Shown in pieces: positions 19,648 through 26,688 of a DNA stretch of 28,258 nucleotides. How positions within the stretch are numbered: the first letter of the stretch is position 1; every line of letters begins with the position of its first letter. The notes under the pieces are model-generated. The model was not told the origin of the DNA and searched no databases. It saw only the letters and a program-made list of their open reading frames with translations. The translations under genes and the position numbers were made by a program. Source of the stretch: a virus. The stretch covers positions 1 to 28,258 of IMG/VR virus record IMGVR_UViG_3300010354_000461. One strand, given 5' to 3'.

Positions 19648-19875
19648 ATGAAATATTTAAAAGTAAAAGATCAAGAAAATTTAGTAAGAGACACTTATTC
19701 TAATGCGATTATAAACACTGATATTGATGGTTATAATGAATACATTCAAAACTATAAAAAAGTTTATAATGAAAAACAAAGAATTAAAAATCTTGAAGAT
19801 GATATGAGTCAAATGAAAAATGACTTGAATGAAATTAAAGAACTTTTGAGAGGTCTTTCAAATGGATCCAAATAA
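19648..19875 (+). CDS. Small coiled-coil protein of marine T4-like phages, function unknown
   Basis: The frame is open from an ATG at 19618, but that start would lie within the previous gene. The ATG at 19648, 4 bases after the previous stop, gives a 75-residue protein beginning MKYLKVKDQENLVRDTYSNA, an N-terminus I recognise from small proteins of marine T4-like phages. The C-terminal half (about residues 30-70) is a charged heptad-like helix (KQRIKNLEDDMSQMKNDLNE), probably a coiled coil that oligomerises. Its place between the tail giant and the neck genes hints at a virion or assembly role, but no function can be assigned. Confidence 0.75.
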   Translation: MKYLKVKDQENLVRDTYSNAIINTDIDGYNEYIQNYKKVYNEKQRIKNLEDDMSQMKNDLNEIKELLRGLSNGSK

Positions 19876-20032
19876 AATTACTTTGGAAAATATCTCTAAA
19901 CTATTTGAATATGAAAAACTTGCAAGAGATATAGATAGTATAGATGAAATTGATGTATTGAGAAATTATGCAAAGTCTTACATTAAATTATATCTAAAAC
20001 AACAAGAAGTAGTTGCTAACTTTAAAATCTAA
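19862..20032 (+). CDS. Small conserved phage protein, 56 residues, function unknown
   Basis: ATG at 19862 and TAA at 20030-20032 give a 56-residue, mostly helical acidic/basic protein (LFEYEKLARDIDSIDEIDVL, then YAKSYIKLYLKQQE). It overlaps the upstream small gene by 14 bases, and its stop overlaps the gp13 start (TAATG), so it appears translationally coupled in the chain. I recall similar EYEKL.REID..R....LYLKQQE proteins in marine T4-like phages, without a known role. Confidence 0.7.
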   Translation: MDPNKITLENISKLFEYEKLARDIDSIDEIDVLRNYAKSYIKLYLKQQEVVANFKI

Positions 20033-20877
20033 TGGCACAACCATCTACAAGACAAGAACTAATTGATTATTGTAAAAGAAAACTGGGATATCCAGTTTTA
20101 GAAATTAATGTTGCCGATGAGCAAATTGAAGATCTTGTAGATGATGCAGTTCAATTTTTCCAAGAAAGGCATTTTGATGGTGTTTTTCAAACCTACATGA
20201 AATATCAAATTACACAAGATGATATTGACAGAGGAAGAGCACGAGGTGGAACTAGTAATTCTGTTGGAATTACAACAACAACTGTAAATGAAACCGTTGG
20301 AAATTCAACTTCTTTTAAATTTGAAGAGAATGGTAATTATCTACCTGTTCCCCCATCGGTAATTGGTGTAAATAAGATTTTTCACTTTGATGGTACAAAT
20401 ACCATTACACATAATATGTTTAGTGTTAAATATCAATTATTTTTAAATGATGTCTACTATTGGGGATCCACTGAATTATTAACTTATGCTATGGTTAAAA
20501 CATATCTTGAAGATATTGAATTTTTGCTTACAACTCAAAAGCAAATCAGATTCAATAAACGTCAAGACAGACTTTACTTAGACATTGATTGGGCAAGTTT
20601 AAACGCTGGAACTTATTTGGTGATTGATTGTTTTAGAACCTTGGATCCAAATGATTATTCAAGAGTTTGGAATGATTCTTTTCTAAAACCATATTTGACC
20701 GCATTGATAAAAAGACAGTGGGGACAAAATCTCATTAAGTTTCAAGGAGTAAAACTTCCTGGCGGAATAGAACTTAATGGAAGACAATTGTACGATGATG
20801 CCCAAAGGGAAATAGATGTCATTATGGAAAGAATGTCCAATACTTACGAATTACCACCTCTAGACATGATCGGATAA
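20032..20877 (+). CDS. 13: Neck protein gp13
   Basis: At 281 residues it is close to T4 gp13 (309). The N-terminus (STRQELIDYCKRKLGYPVLE.NV....I.DLVDDA..FFQERHFDG) is the standard opening of gp13 in marine T4-like phages. The C-terminal part includes a WG.NLIKF.GV.LPGG..LNG segment and ends LPPLDMIG. gp13 and gp14 form the neck that closes the filled head and joins it to the tail. It is followed after one base by gp14 and preceded by an overlapping small gene, a compact co-expressed neck block. No inserted repeat module is seen here, unlike in gp14 and gp15. Confidence 0.88.
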   Translation: MAQPSTRQELIDYCKRKLGYPVLEINVADEQIEDLVDDAVQFFQERHFDGVFQTYMKYQITQDDIDRGRARGGTSNSVGITTTTVNETVGNSTSFKFEENGNYLPVPPSVIGVNKIFHFDGTNTITHNMFSVKYQLFLNDVYYWGSTELLTYAMVKTYLEDIEFLLTTQKQIRFNKRQDRLYLDIDWASLNAGTYLVIDCFRTLDPNDYSRVWNDSFLKPYLTALIKRQWGQNLIKFQGVKLPGGIELNGRQLYDDAQREIDVIMERMSNTYELPPLDMIG

Positions 20878-20878
20878 T

Positions 20879-22255
20879 ATGCTCAATCCATTTTTTCTCC
20901 AAGGATCAAAAACTGAGCAATCATTAATTCAGGATCTGGTTAATGAACAACTCCGCATGTATGGAGTTGAAATATATTATGTTCCCAGACAATATATTAC
21001 TAAAAAAACTGTAATTAAAGAAGTTATTGAGTCAAAATTTGAACATGCATATCCGATTGAAGCATATGTAAACACATATGAAGGATATGGTGGACAAGGA
21101 ACTATCCTTTCAAAATTTGGCGTTCAACCATTGAATGATTTAACAATTACAATTTCCAGAGAGAGATACGAAACTTATATTACACCATTAATTAAAAATA
21201 TTCCAAATATTGAATTGCCAACAAGACCTAAAGAAGGAGATCTGATTTATTTTCCTTTAGGTGATAGAATTTTTGAAATTAAATTCGTTGAACACGAGCA
21301 ACCATTTTATCAATTACAAAAAACTTACGTTTACGAATTGAGATGTGAACTATTTCGTTACGAAGATGAAATTATTGATACTGGATTTAATGAACTTGAT
21401 GATAATATTAAAGACGAAGGATATATTCAAACTTTAAATCTGGTCGGATCTGGAGTAACTGCTACAGCAATTACTAGCATAGTAAATGGTGGAATAAGAT
21501 ACATAACAGTTACAAATAGAGGTAATGGATATTCTTCAGCACCTAGAGTTGCTATTTCTTCAGCACCTTCTGGAGGAGTAACTGCCACTGGCATTGCAAC
21601 AATGATAGCAAATATTGTTGATTGTAATGGAACATCATCTCTCAAAGTTCAAGGTGTTGAATTAACTAATCCTGGATATGGATATACTGTTGCTCCTTCC
21701 GTTTTATTTTTTGGTGGTGGAGGAACTGGCGCTGCAGCAACATCAATAATTGGAGATGGTATTGTAGGAGTAGTAACAGTAACTAATGGTGGTTCTGGTT
21801 ATATTTCACCACCAACAGTAACACTCAGCAATGTTGGGGCATCGGTAACTGCTATTGCTAGAGCAAATATCAACAGTGTTGGGATTGTTACACAAATTAC
21901 AATAGTAAACTCTGGTCTAGGATACACAGTTGCACCAACAATTACAATTTCTTCTCCATATATGGTTGGTGTTGGAACTTACATTTACAATGAACTTGTT
22001 AGTGGAAGTGTAAGTAATACAACAGCTAAGGTTAGAAATTGGAATGCTTCTACTGGACAACTTGAAGTTTATGATATTTCTGGAAATTTTGTAAATGGAG
22101 ATCTTATTGTTGGCGCTGCATCTTCTGCAACTTACAAACTAAGAACTATTACTTCTGATAATTTAAGAGATACCTTTGCTGAAAACGACACCATTCAACA
22201 AGAAGCAAATGGTGTTCTTGACTTTTCCGAAGTAAATCCTTTCGGAACTCCATAA
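20879..22255 (+). CDS. 14: Neck protein gp14 with an inserted GSGY-repeat domain
   Basis: At 458 residues it is much longer than T4 gp14 (256). Residues 1-185 are the gp14 core (NPFF..GS..EQ.LIQDLVNEQ...YG.EI.YVPR; then GYGGQGTILSKFG and PKEGDLIYFPL). Residues about 196-360 hold four copies of a beta-repeat of roughly 45 residues whose core is V.NGGSGY..PP.V..S. Then comes a module with VRNWNASTGQLEV...GNFVNGDLIVGA.S, and the C-terminus FAENDTIQQEA...DFSEVNPFG looks like the normal gp14 tail. The extra domain thus appears inserted between core and tail. gp14 works with gp13 in joining head and tail. The added repeats may decorate the neck; that is inference. Confidence 0.88.
   Translation: MLNPFFLQGSKTEQSLIQDLVNEQLRMYGVEIYYVPRQYITKKTVIKEVIESKFEHAYPIEAYVNTYEGYGGQGTILSKFGVQPLNDLTITISRERYETYITPLIKNIPNIELPTRPKEGDLIYFPLGDRIFEIKFVEHEQPFYQLQKTYVYELRCELFRYEDEIIDTGFNELDDNIKDEGYIQTLNLVGSGVTATAITSIVNGGIRYITVTNRGNGYSSAPRVAISSAPSGGVTATGIATMIANIVDCNGTSSLKVQGVELTNPGYGYTVAPSVLFFGGGGTGAAATSIIGDGIVGVVTVTNGGSGYISPPTVTLSNVGASVTAIARANINSVGIVTQITIVNSGLGYTVAPTITISSPYMVGVGTYIYNELVSGSVSNTTAKVRNWNASTGQLEVYDISGNFVNGDLIVGAASSATYKLRTITSDNLRDTFAENDTIQQEANGVLDFSEVNPFGTP
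21464..21958 (+). repeat. Four-copy GSGY beta-repeat inside gp14
   Basis: Four imperfect copies carry the cores TNRGNGYSSAP, TNPGYGYTVAP, TNGGSGYISPP and VNSGLGYTVAP, spaced about 40-50 residues apart, each preceded by a Val/Thr/Ile strand and an Ala-rich or Gly-rich loop. Related units occur in the gp7-like protein, gp8 and the DUF4815-type protein. Confidence 0.85.
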
Positions 22256-22258
22256 ATA
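22251..22258 (+). promoter_or_regulatory. T4-type late promoter element (CATAAATA)
   Basis: CATAAATA overlaps the gp14 stop codon and stands about 43 bases before the gp15 ATG. It has the same octamer and placement style as 10346. It would drive gp15, gp16 and the downstream packaging genes. Confidence 0.55.
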
Positions 22259-22286
22259 GTCTATCTAAAGTTTTTAATAGTAATAT

Positions 22287-22291
22287 AAAGG
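22287..22291 (+). promoter_or_regulatory. Shine-Dalgarno-like AAAGG before gp15
   Basis: AAAGG lies 9 bases upstream of the ATG at 22301 and supports that start. It stands out because several neighbouring genes rely on stop/start overlap and lack an obvious ribosome binding site. Confidence 0.5.
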
Positions 22292-22300
22292 TTCTCTAAA

Positions 22301-23284
22301 ATGTTTGAGTATTTTTATCACGAAATTATAAGAAATACAATCATTGGATTTGGATCTTTGTTTAATAATATCAATATTAAACATACCAATGACTCGGATG
22401 ATGTTGTTAGTGTAATAAAAGTTCCATTGGCTTATGGACCAACTCAAAAATTCTTGGCAAGGTTGGAGCAAGTTCCAAATTTAAATAAACCAACGCAAAT
22501 ATCATTGCCAAGAATGTCATTTGAAATAGTTGGTTTAACTTATGATCCAACAAGAAAAGTTTCAACTACACAAACATTTAAATCATACTTAGAAAGTGAT
22601 AAAACAATAACAACAACTTATATGCCTGTTCCATATAATTTGTCATTTGAATTGAGCATCTTTACCAAATTAAACGATGATATGCTTCAGATTATTGAAC
22701 AGATTTTACCTTACTTTCAACCAGCATATACCTTATCTGTCGATTTGGTTAAAACTATTGGAGAAAAAAGAGATATTCCAGTAATTTTAGAAAGTATTAC
22801 AATGGATGATCAGTATGAAGGTAATTATGATACACGAAGATCATTAATATATACCTTAAAATTTACTGCAAAGACATATCTTTTTGGACCAGTTTCAGAT
22901 GTATCAAAAGATATTGTCAAAAAAGTTTCAATTGGTTTTGTTTCTGGTGGCACAAATGGAAGAGATCTTACTTATTCGATAGAACCAAGAGCAACTAAAA
23001 ATTATACAGGAACAGTTACTACAACATTATTTGAAGACATTGATGCATCATCAACATCAATAACAGTTAATGATGCATCATCTATTCCTGTACAATCTTA
23101 TATTACCATTGATGATGAAGAATTGTATGTAAAATCTAAATCTGGAAATATTTTAACAGTTACAAGAGGTGCAGATAATACAATTGCAACACCGCATGTA
23201 CTTGGGACGGGAGTTAAAAAAATCACAAGTGCAGATAATCTTTTAATTGAACCAGGTGATGATTTTGGATTTAGTGAATTATGA
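22301..23284 (+). CDS. 15: Tail completion / sheath terminator protein gp15 with an added C-terminal module
   Basis: At 327 residues it exceeds T4 gp15 (272). The first about 235 residues follow gp15: N-terminal FEYFYHEIIRNT, then VPLAYGPTQKFLARLE, ISLPRMSFEI.GL.YDP.RK and PYNL.FELSIFTK..DDMLQI.EQILPYFQP. gp15 caps the contracted-tail tube and sheath and binds the neck. Residues about 240-310 form an extra module (SITVNDASSIP...ITIDDEELYV...LTVTRGADNT...H..GT.V) that is also found, in diverged form, in the DUF4815-type and gp7-like proteins. The protein closes with IEPGDDFGFSE, which looks like a native gp15 tail, so the module seems inserted just before it. The stop overlaps gp16's start (ATGA). 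Confidence 0.9.
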   Translation: MFEYFYHEIIRNTIIGFGSLFNNINIKHTNDSDDVVSVIKVPLAYGPTQKFLARLEQVPNLNKPTQISLPRMSFEIVGLTYDPTRKVSTTQTFKSYLESDKTITTTYMPVPYNLSFELSIFTKLNDDMLQIIEQILPYFQPAYTLSVDLVKTIGEKRDIPVILESITMDDQYEGNYDTRRSLIYTLKFTAKTYLFGPVSDVSKDIVKKVSIGFVSGGTNGRDLTYSIEPRATKNYTGTVTTTLFEDIDASSTSITVNDASSIPVQSYITIDDEELYVKSKSGNILTVTRGADNTIATPHVLGTGVKKITSADNLLIEPGDDFGFSEL

Positions 23285-23712
23285 AAATGACAAAGAAATT
23301 TGATAAACTTAATGATACATTCAATGTAAGTAGTGAAATAGTATCTGCTGAAACTGAAAACATAGTTGATAAAATTGAAAAAATATCATCTCCAGTAAGT
23401 GATGTTAAAAAAGATTATGATTATACAAGAGGACATCTGTATTCTTTGATAGAAAAAGGTCAAGAAGCAATCAACGGTATTTTGGAATTAGCACAGGAAA
23501 GCGAAATGCCAAGGGCTTATGAAGTTGCTGGACAACTAATTAAAAATGTTGCTGATGCAACAGATAAATTAATGGATCTTCAAAAAAAATTAAAAGATAT
23601 TGAAGAAGAGAAACAAAAAGGTCCTACAACTGTAAATAATGCTCTTTTTGTTGGTTCTACTGCGGAACTAGCAAAACTCCTTAAACAGCAAACTGAAAAT
23701 GAAGACATTTAA
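23281..23712 (+). CDS. 16: Terminase small subunit gp16
   Basis: At 143 residues it is near T4 gp16 (164). It is helical and charged, with a DYDYTRGHLYSLIEKGQEAI segment, a central E.PRAYEVAGQLIKN motif (T4: SPRHMEVFATLMGQM), a coiled-coil-like LMDLQKKLKDIEEEKQ and a C-terminal NALFVGSTAELAKLL (T4: NATVFMGSPTELMDEI). gp16 assembles as a ring that regulates the gp17 motor and helps recognise DNA ends. The start at 23281 overlaps the gp15 stop (ATGA); a second Met two codons on is an alternative. Unlike T4, gp17 does not follow directly: two other genes lie between. Confidence 0.88.
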   Translation: MKMTKKFDKLNDTFNVSSEIVSAETENIVDKIEKISSPVSDVKKDYDYTRGHLYSLIEKGQEAINGILELAQESEMPRAYEVAGQLIKNVADATDKLMDLQKKLKDIEEEKQKGPTTVNNALFVGSTAELAKLLKQQTENEDI

Positions 23713-23854
23713 ACAGTTTCAAGAAGATTGGACGAATAAATATAAAAAGAATATTGATTGCTCAAATCCAAAAGGATTTTCTCAACGTGCTCATTGTGCG
23801 GGGAGAAGAAAAAGAGCAAAAGGTGAGCAGACTAAATCAAAACCAGTTGAATAA
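23699..23854 (+). CDS. Small basic phage protein, 51 residues
   Basis: ATG at 23699 to TAA at 23852-23854 encodes 51 residues: MKTFKQFQEDW, then CSNPKGFSQRAHCAGRRKRA and a basic tail. It overlaps gp16 by 14 bases, and its stop overlaps the next ATG (TAATG), which supports it being real. The KGFSQRAHCAGRRKR element is one I recognise as recurring in small phage proteins and in larger mosaic proteins; its function is unknown. High positive charge and two cysteines could fit nucleic-acid or metal binding, which is a guess. Confidence 0.7.
   Translation: MKTFKQFQEDWTNKYKKNIDCSNPKGFSQRAHCAGRRKRAKGEQTKSKPVE
23735..23742 (+). promoter_or_regulatory. Possible internal late promoter element (AATAAATA)
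   Basis: GAATAAATATAA lies inside the 51-residue gene, about 110 bases before the 635-residue gene. It matches the octamer seen in the gaps, but an in-gene position and A/T-rich DNA make chance likely. Confidence 0.25.
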
Positions 23855-25761
23855 TGCCTAAGATCAAGTCACATAAAACAGTTGAGCAAATTGCAAAGAA
23901 GCATCGTCTTGATGTTTCTTTTATACAAAAGCAACTTGATATGGGCGAACCTATTGAACATGAGCACACTAAAGATCATGAATTGGCAAGAGACATTGCT
24001 CTTCAACATCTTGATGAAATTCCAGATTATTATACTCGTTTGAAAAAAATGGAAGCAGATGCTAAAAAGCATCATAAAAAATTTAAAGATGTTACCGAAG
24101 AAGGTCTCCGTGATTGGTTTGGAAAATCAAAATCAAAAGATGGAAAACCTGGTTGGGTGAATGTAGTTACGGGTGGTACTTGTGCCAGCGATGAACCTGG
24201 AGAAGGAGTTCCCAAATGCGTATCTTCTTCTAAAAGAGCAAGTATGACAAAAGCAGAAAGACTATCTGCATCAAAAAGAAAAAAATCGGCAGATCCTGGA
24301 CAACAAGAAAAATCTGGTGCGGCAAAACCAACCTATGTTTCAACTGATAGTTCAAGAAAAAACATGAAAAAAGAAGAAGTGCAATTACAAGAAATCAAAG
24401 ATAAAAAAGGTAAAGGCAGTGGAAAAAAAGATGCTTGTTATAATAAAGTAAAATCCAGATATGATGTTTGGCCAAGTGCATATGCTTCGGGAGCACTTGT
24501 TAAATGTCGCAAAGTTGGCGCAGCAAATTGGGGAACTAAATCGGAGGCAACCATGCACGAAGAACAAAGATATTGTCCTTTATGTGACAAAAGAGAAACA
24601 AGATCCGAATGTTCTTATGGTGGAAAAGCATGGGATAAAGTTTCTGTAAAAGATCATGAATATTCAATGGTAAGATCAGAACTTGAAACTCTTATGAATG
24701 CTGCAAAAAGAATACAATCAAAAGTTGGTAAAGGGGAAGGTAGTCTTGAAGCTTGGGTTCAATCTAAGATTACTAAAGCAGCAGATTATATCGATACCGC
24801 AGCAGATTATATTGCAAGTGGAGAAATGGAAGAAGGAGTTAATCCTCTCAAAGATCCAAAAACACAAATTAAAAAGTCTAGTGGTGCTGGGGCATTAACA
24901 CCAGATGCCGCACAACAACTTGGACCTAAAGCAGTTGCTTTACAAAAAGAAAAAGCAAAAAAAGTTGATCTTCCAAAATTTGAAGAAACTCTTGTAGATA
25001 AAATTACAAAAGAAATTCTTGATGAGAAATGTTGGCCTGGTTATAAAAAGAAAGGTATGAAAACCATGTTTGGTAAAAAATATCCAAACTGCGTGAAAGC
25101 GGAAGAAACTATTACTATTGAAGATGCAAATGGAAATACTTTCGTAGAAATTGTAGATTTAGTAAAACCAGAACCACTTAAGTCTAATATCAAACAAGTA
25201 GATGAAGCGACTAGACTTCAAGCACAAACTGGAAATATAATTGCAATTACTTTACTCTGGAGAGGAAAATATTATGCTGTTCGTATGTTCTTCCCACAGA
25301 CAAAACTTCCAAGTCGTCAAGAGGTAACTGCAGAAGTTCAAAAAGTATATCCCGATTCAAGAGTTGTTCATCATTCAGTTTCGGAATTTATTCCAGGACA
25401 ACCTTTAATTCAAGCAGTTGGTCCTCAAGGTGGAAGTGCCGCAAAACTAGGACCGAATAAAAATTATGTAAAACCAATGGGAGAAGAAGTTGAAATTGAA
25501 GAAGACTGGCAAAAAGTTAATCGTCAAGATAGAACTGCGGGATTAAGTCAAAAAGCAGTAAATGCCTATCGTCGTGAGAATCCAGGTTCAAAACTTCAAA
25601 CGGCAGTTACAGAAAAAAATCCATCGGGAAAAAGAGCAGAGCGTCGCAAATCATTTTGTCGTCGTATGTCCGGAATGAAGTCAAAACTAACTTCAGCAAA
25701 AACTGCAAAAGATCCAGATAGCAATATCAATAAAGCACTTCGTCGTTGGAATTGTAATTAA
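23854..25761 (+). CDS. Mosaic Cys-containing phage protein (DUF5661- and DUF6321-like modules), function unknown
   Basis: This 635-residue, Lys-rich protein is a chain of short modules that I recognise from phage proteins. Residues about 8-62 are DUF5661-like (EQIAKKH...HELARDIALQHLDEIPDYY). Residues 84-165 include GLRDWFGKSKSKDGKPGWVN and SMTKAERLSASKRKK. Residues 193-227 hold DACYNKVKSRY.VWPSAYASGALVKCRK. Residues 240-254 (CPLCDKRETRSEC) could be a zinc site, with YSMVRSELETLMNAA...AADYIDTAADYIAS at 270-321. CWPGYKKKGMKTMFGKKYPNC is at 393-413. The C-terminus (about 560-634, DUF6321-like) has GLSQKAVNAYRRENPGSKL and RRKSFCRRMSGMK...DPDSNINKALRRWNC. Family names are from memory. It separates gp16 from gp17; a head or packaging role is plausible but unproven. 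Confidence 0.72.
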   Translation: MPKIKSHKTVEQIAKKHRLDVSFIQKQLDMGEPIEHEHTKDHELARDIALQHLDEIPDYYTRLKKMEADAKKHHKKFKDVTEEGLRDWFGKSKSKDGKPGWVNVVTGGTCASDEPGEGVPKCVSSSKRASMTKAERLSASKRKKSADPGQQEKSGAAKPTYVSTDSSRKNMKKEEVQLQEIKDKKGKGSGKKDACYNKVKSRYDVWPSAYASGALVKCRKVGAANWGTKSEATMHEEQRYCPLCDKRETRSECSYGGKAWDKVSVKDHEYSMVRSELETLMNAAKRIQSKVGKGEGSLEAWVQSKITKAADYIDTAADYIASGEMEEGVNPLKDPKTQIKKSSGAGALTPDAAQQLGPKAVALQKEKAKKVDLPKFEETLVDKITKEILDEKCWPGYKKKGMKTMFGKKYPNCVKAEETITIEDANGNTFVEIVDLVKPEPLKSNIKQVDEATRLQAQTGNIIAITLLWRGKYYAVRMFFPQTKLPSRQEVTAEVQKVYPDSRVVHHSVSEFIPGQPLIQAVGPQGGSAAKLGPNKNYVKPMGEEVEIEEDWQKVNRQDRTAGLSQKAVNAYRRENPGSKLQTAVTEKNPSGKRAERRKSFCRRMSGMKSKLTSAKTAKDPDSNINKALRRWNCN

Positions 25762-25762
25762 T

Positions 25763-25769
25763 AAGTAGG
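25763..25769 (+). promoter_or_regulatory. Shine-Dalgarno-like AAGTAGG before gp17
   Basis: AAGTAGG lies 8 bases before the ATG at 25778 in the short gap after the mosaic gene, supporting this start. No late-promoter octamer is visible in this gap. Confidence 0.4.
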
Positions 25770-25777
25770 TTTTTGTT

Positions 25778-26659
25778 ATGTCAAATGATGTTTATCTTGG
25801 TAATCCACTCTTAAAGAAGGCAAACACGCCTATTGAATTTACACAAGAGCAAATTCTTGAATTTGTAAAGTGTAAGGACGATCCGGTTTATTTTGCAAAC
25901 AATTATGTAAAAATTGTTACTCTTGATCACGGTCTACAAACTTTTAAACCATATCATTTCCAAGAGAAGTTAATCAACAATTTTCATAATCACAGATTTA
26001 ATATCTGCAAGATGCCACGACAGACTGGTAAGTCTACTACTGTGGTATCTTTTCTTTTGCATTATGCAGTGTTCAATGATAACGTTAATATTGGTATTCT
26101 TGCAAACAAAGCAGCCACCGCAAGAGAACTTTTAGATCGTCTCCAAACTGCATATGAGAATCTTCCGAAGTGGATGCAGCAAGGTATTATCTCTTGGAAC
26201 AAAGGTTCTTTAGAACTTGAAAATGGATCAAAGATCTTAGCAGCATCAACCTCTGCATCTGCTGTCCGAGGAATGTCATTCAACATTCTGTTCTTGGACG
26301 AATTTGCATTCGTTCCAAACCATATTGCAGATTCCTTCTTTGCATCTGTTTATCCTACTATTACTTCTGGTAAACAAACAAAAGTTATTATAGTTTCCAC
26401 GCCACACGGTATGAATCATTTCTACCGAATGTGGCACGATGCTGAGAAAGGAAAAAATGAATATGTTTTCACTGATGTTCATTGGAGTGAAGTTCCTGGA
26501 CGTGATGAAGAATGGAAAAAACAGACAATTGCCAATACTTCAGAACAGCAGTTCAAAGTTGAGTTCGAATGTTTAAGTGGAGAAACCAATTTAGAAATAA
26601 TGAATGATGATGGTAAAGTAGAAACTATTACCATGGAAAATTTATATGAAAGAATGTGA
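25778..26659 (+). CDS. 17: Terminase large subunit gp17, ATPase half, fused to an N-terminal split intein
   Basis: Residues 1-264 are the N-terminal motor domain of gp17, which drives ATP-powered DNA packaging. PRQTGKST at 80-87 is the Walker A loop (Lys85), ILFLDE at 170-175 the Walker B strand (Asp174, catalytic Glu175), and STP at 207-209 the coupling motif. The extein ends ...FKVEFE. At Cys265 the sequence changes to a 29-residue N-intein (CLSGETNLEIMN..., then KVETITMENLYERM) that stops at TGA 26657-26659. Cys265 is the expected splicing nucleophile. The missing nuclease half is encoded separately from 27251 behind the matching C-intein. The two pieces should splice in trans to give a full gp17. 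The gene is therefore not simply truncated or frameshifted. Confidence 0.96.
   Translation: MSNDVYLGNPLLKKANTPIEFTQEQILEFVKCKDDPVYFANNYVKIVTLDHGLQTFKPYHFQEKLINNFHNHRFNICKMPRQTGKSTTVVSFLLHYAVFNDNVNIGILANKAATARELLDRLQTAYENLPKWMQQGIISWNKGSLELENGSKILAASTSASAVRGMSFNILFLDEFAFVPNHIADSFFASVYPTITSGKQTKVIIVSTPHGMNHFYRMWHDAEKGKNEYVFTDVHWSEVPGRDEEWKKQTIANTSEQQFKVEFECLSGETNLEIMNDDGKVETITMENLYERM
26570..26656 (+). other. N-intein coding segment (29 residues)
   Basis: The segment runs from the Cys265 codon (TGT 26570-26572) to the last codon before TGA. Cys1, the short GET.LEI.NDDGK strand pair and the I.MENLY helix correspond to splicing block A and the start of an intein fold. The short length places the split close behind block A, before block B, as in atypically split TerL inteins, and unlike DnaE-type inteins, which split near the endonuclease position. 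Confidence 0.92.
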
Positions 26660-26670
26660 GTTCCTAGGAT

Positions 26671-26678
26671 TATAAATA
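26671..26678 (+). promoter_or_regulatory. Exact T4 late promoter octamer TATAAATA before the endonuclease
   Basis: TATAAATA, identical to the T4 late consensus, lies in the 29-base gap between the N-intein stop and the endonuclease ATG (26689). The start site would fall only about 5 bases before the ATG, giving an almost leaderless message, and no Shine-Dalgarno is visible. An 8-base palindrome, TCCTAGGA, stands just upstream at 26662-26669. Confidence 0.5.
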
Positions 26679-26688
26679 AAAATAAAAA

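Noticed and set aside
24461-24898. Small plus- and minus-strand frames inside the mosaic gene
   Set aside because: They are alternative readings of a strongly supported coding sequence with recognised motifs in the main frame.
25778-26659. gp17 as a pseudogene broken by a stop or frameshift
   Set aside because: The two halves are exact complements with intact ATPase and nuclease motifs, and the extra residues are intein sequence, which explains the break.
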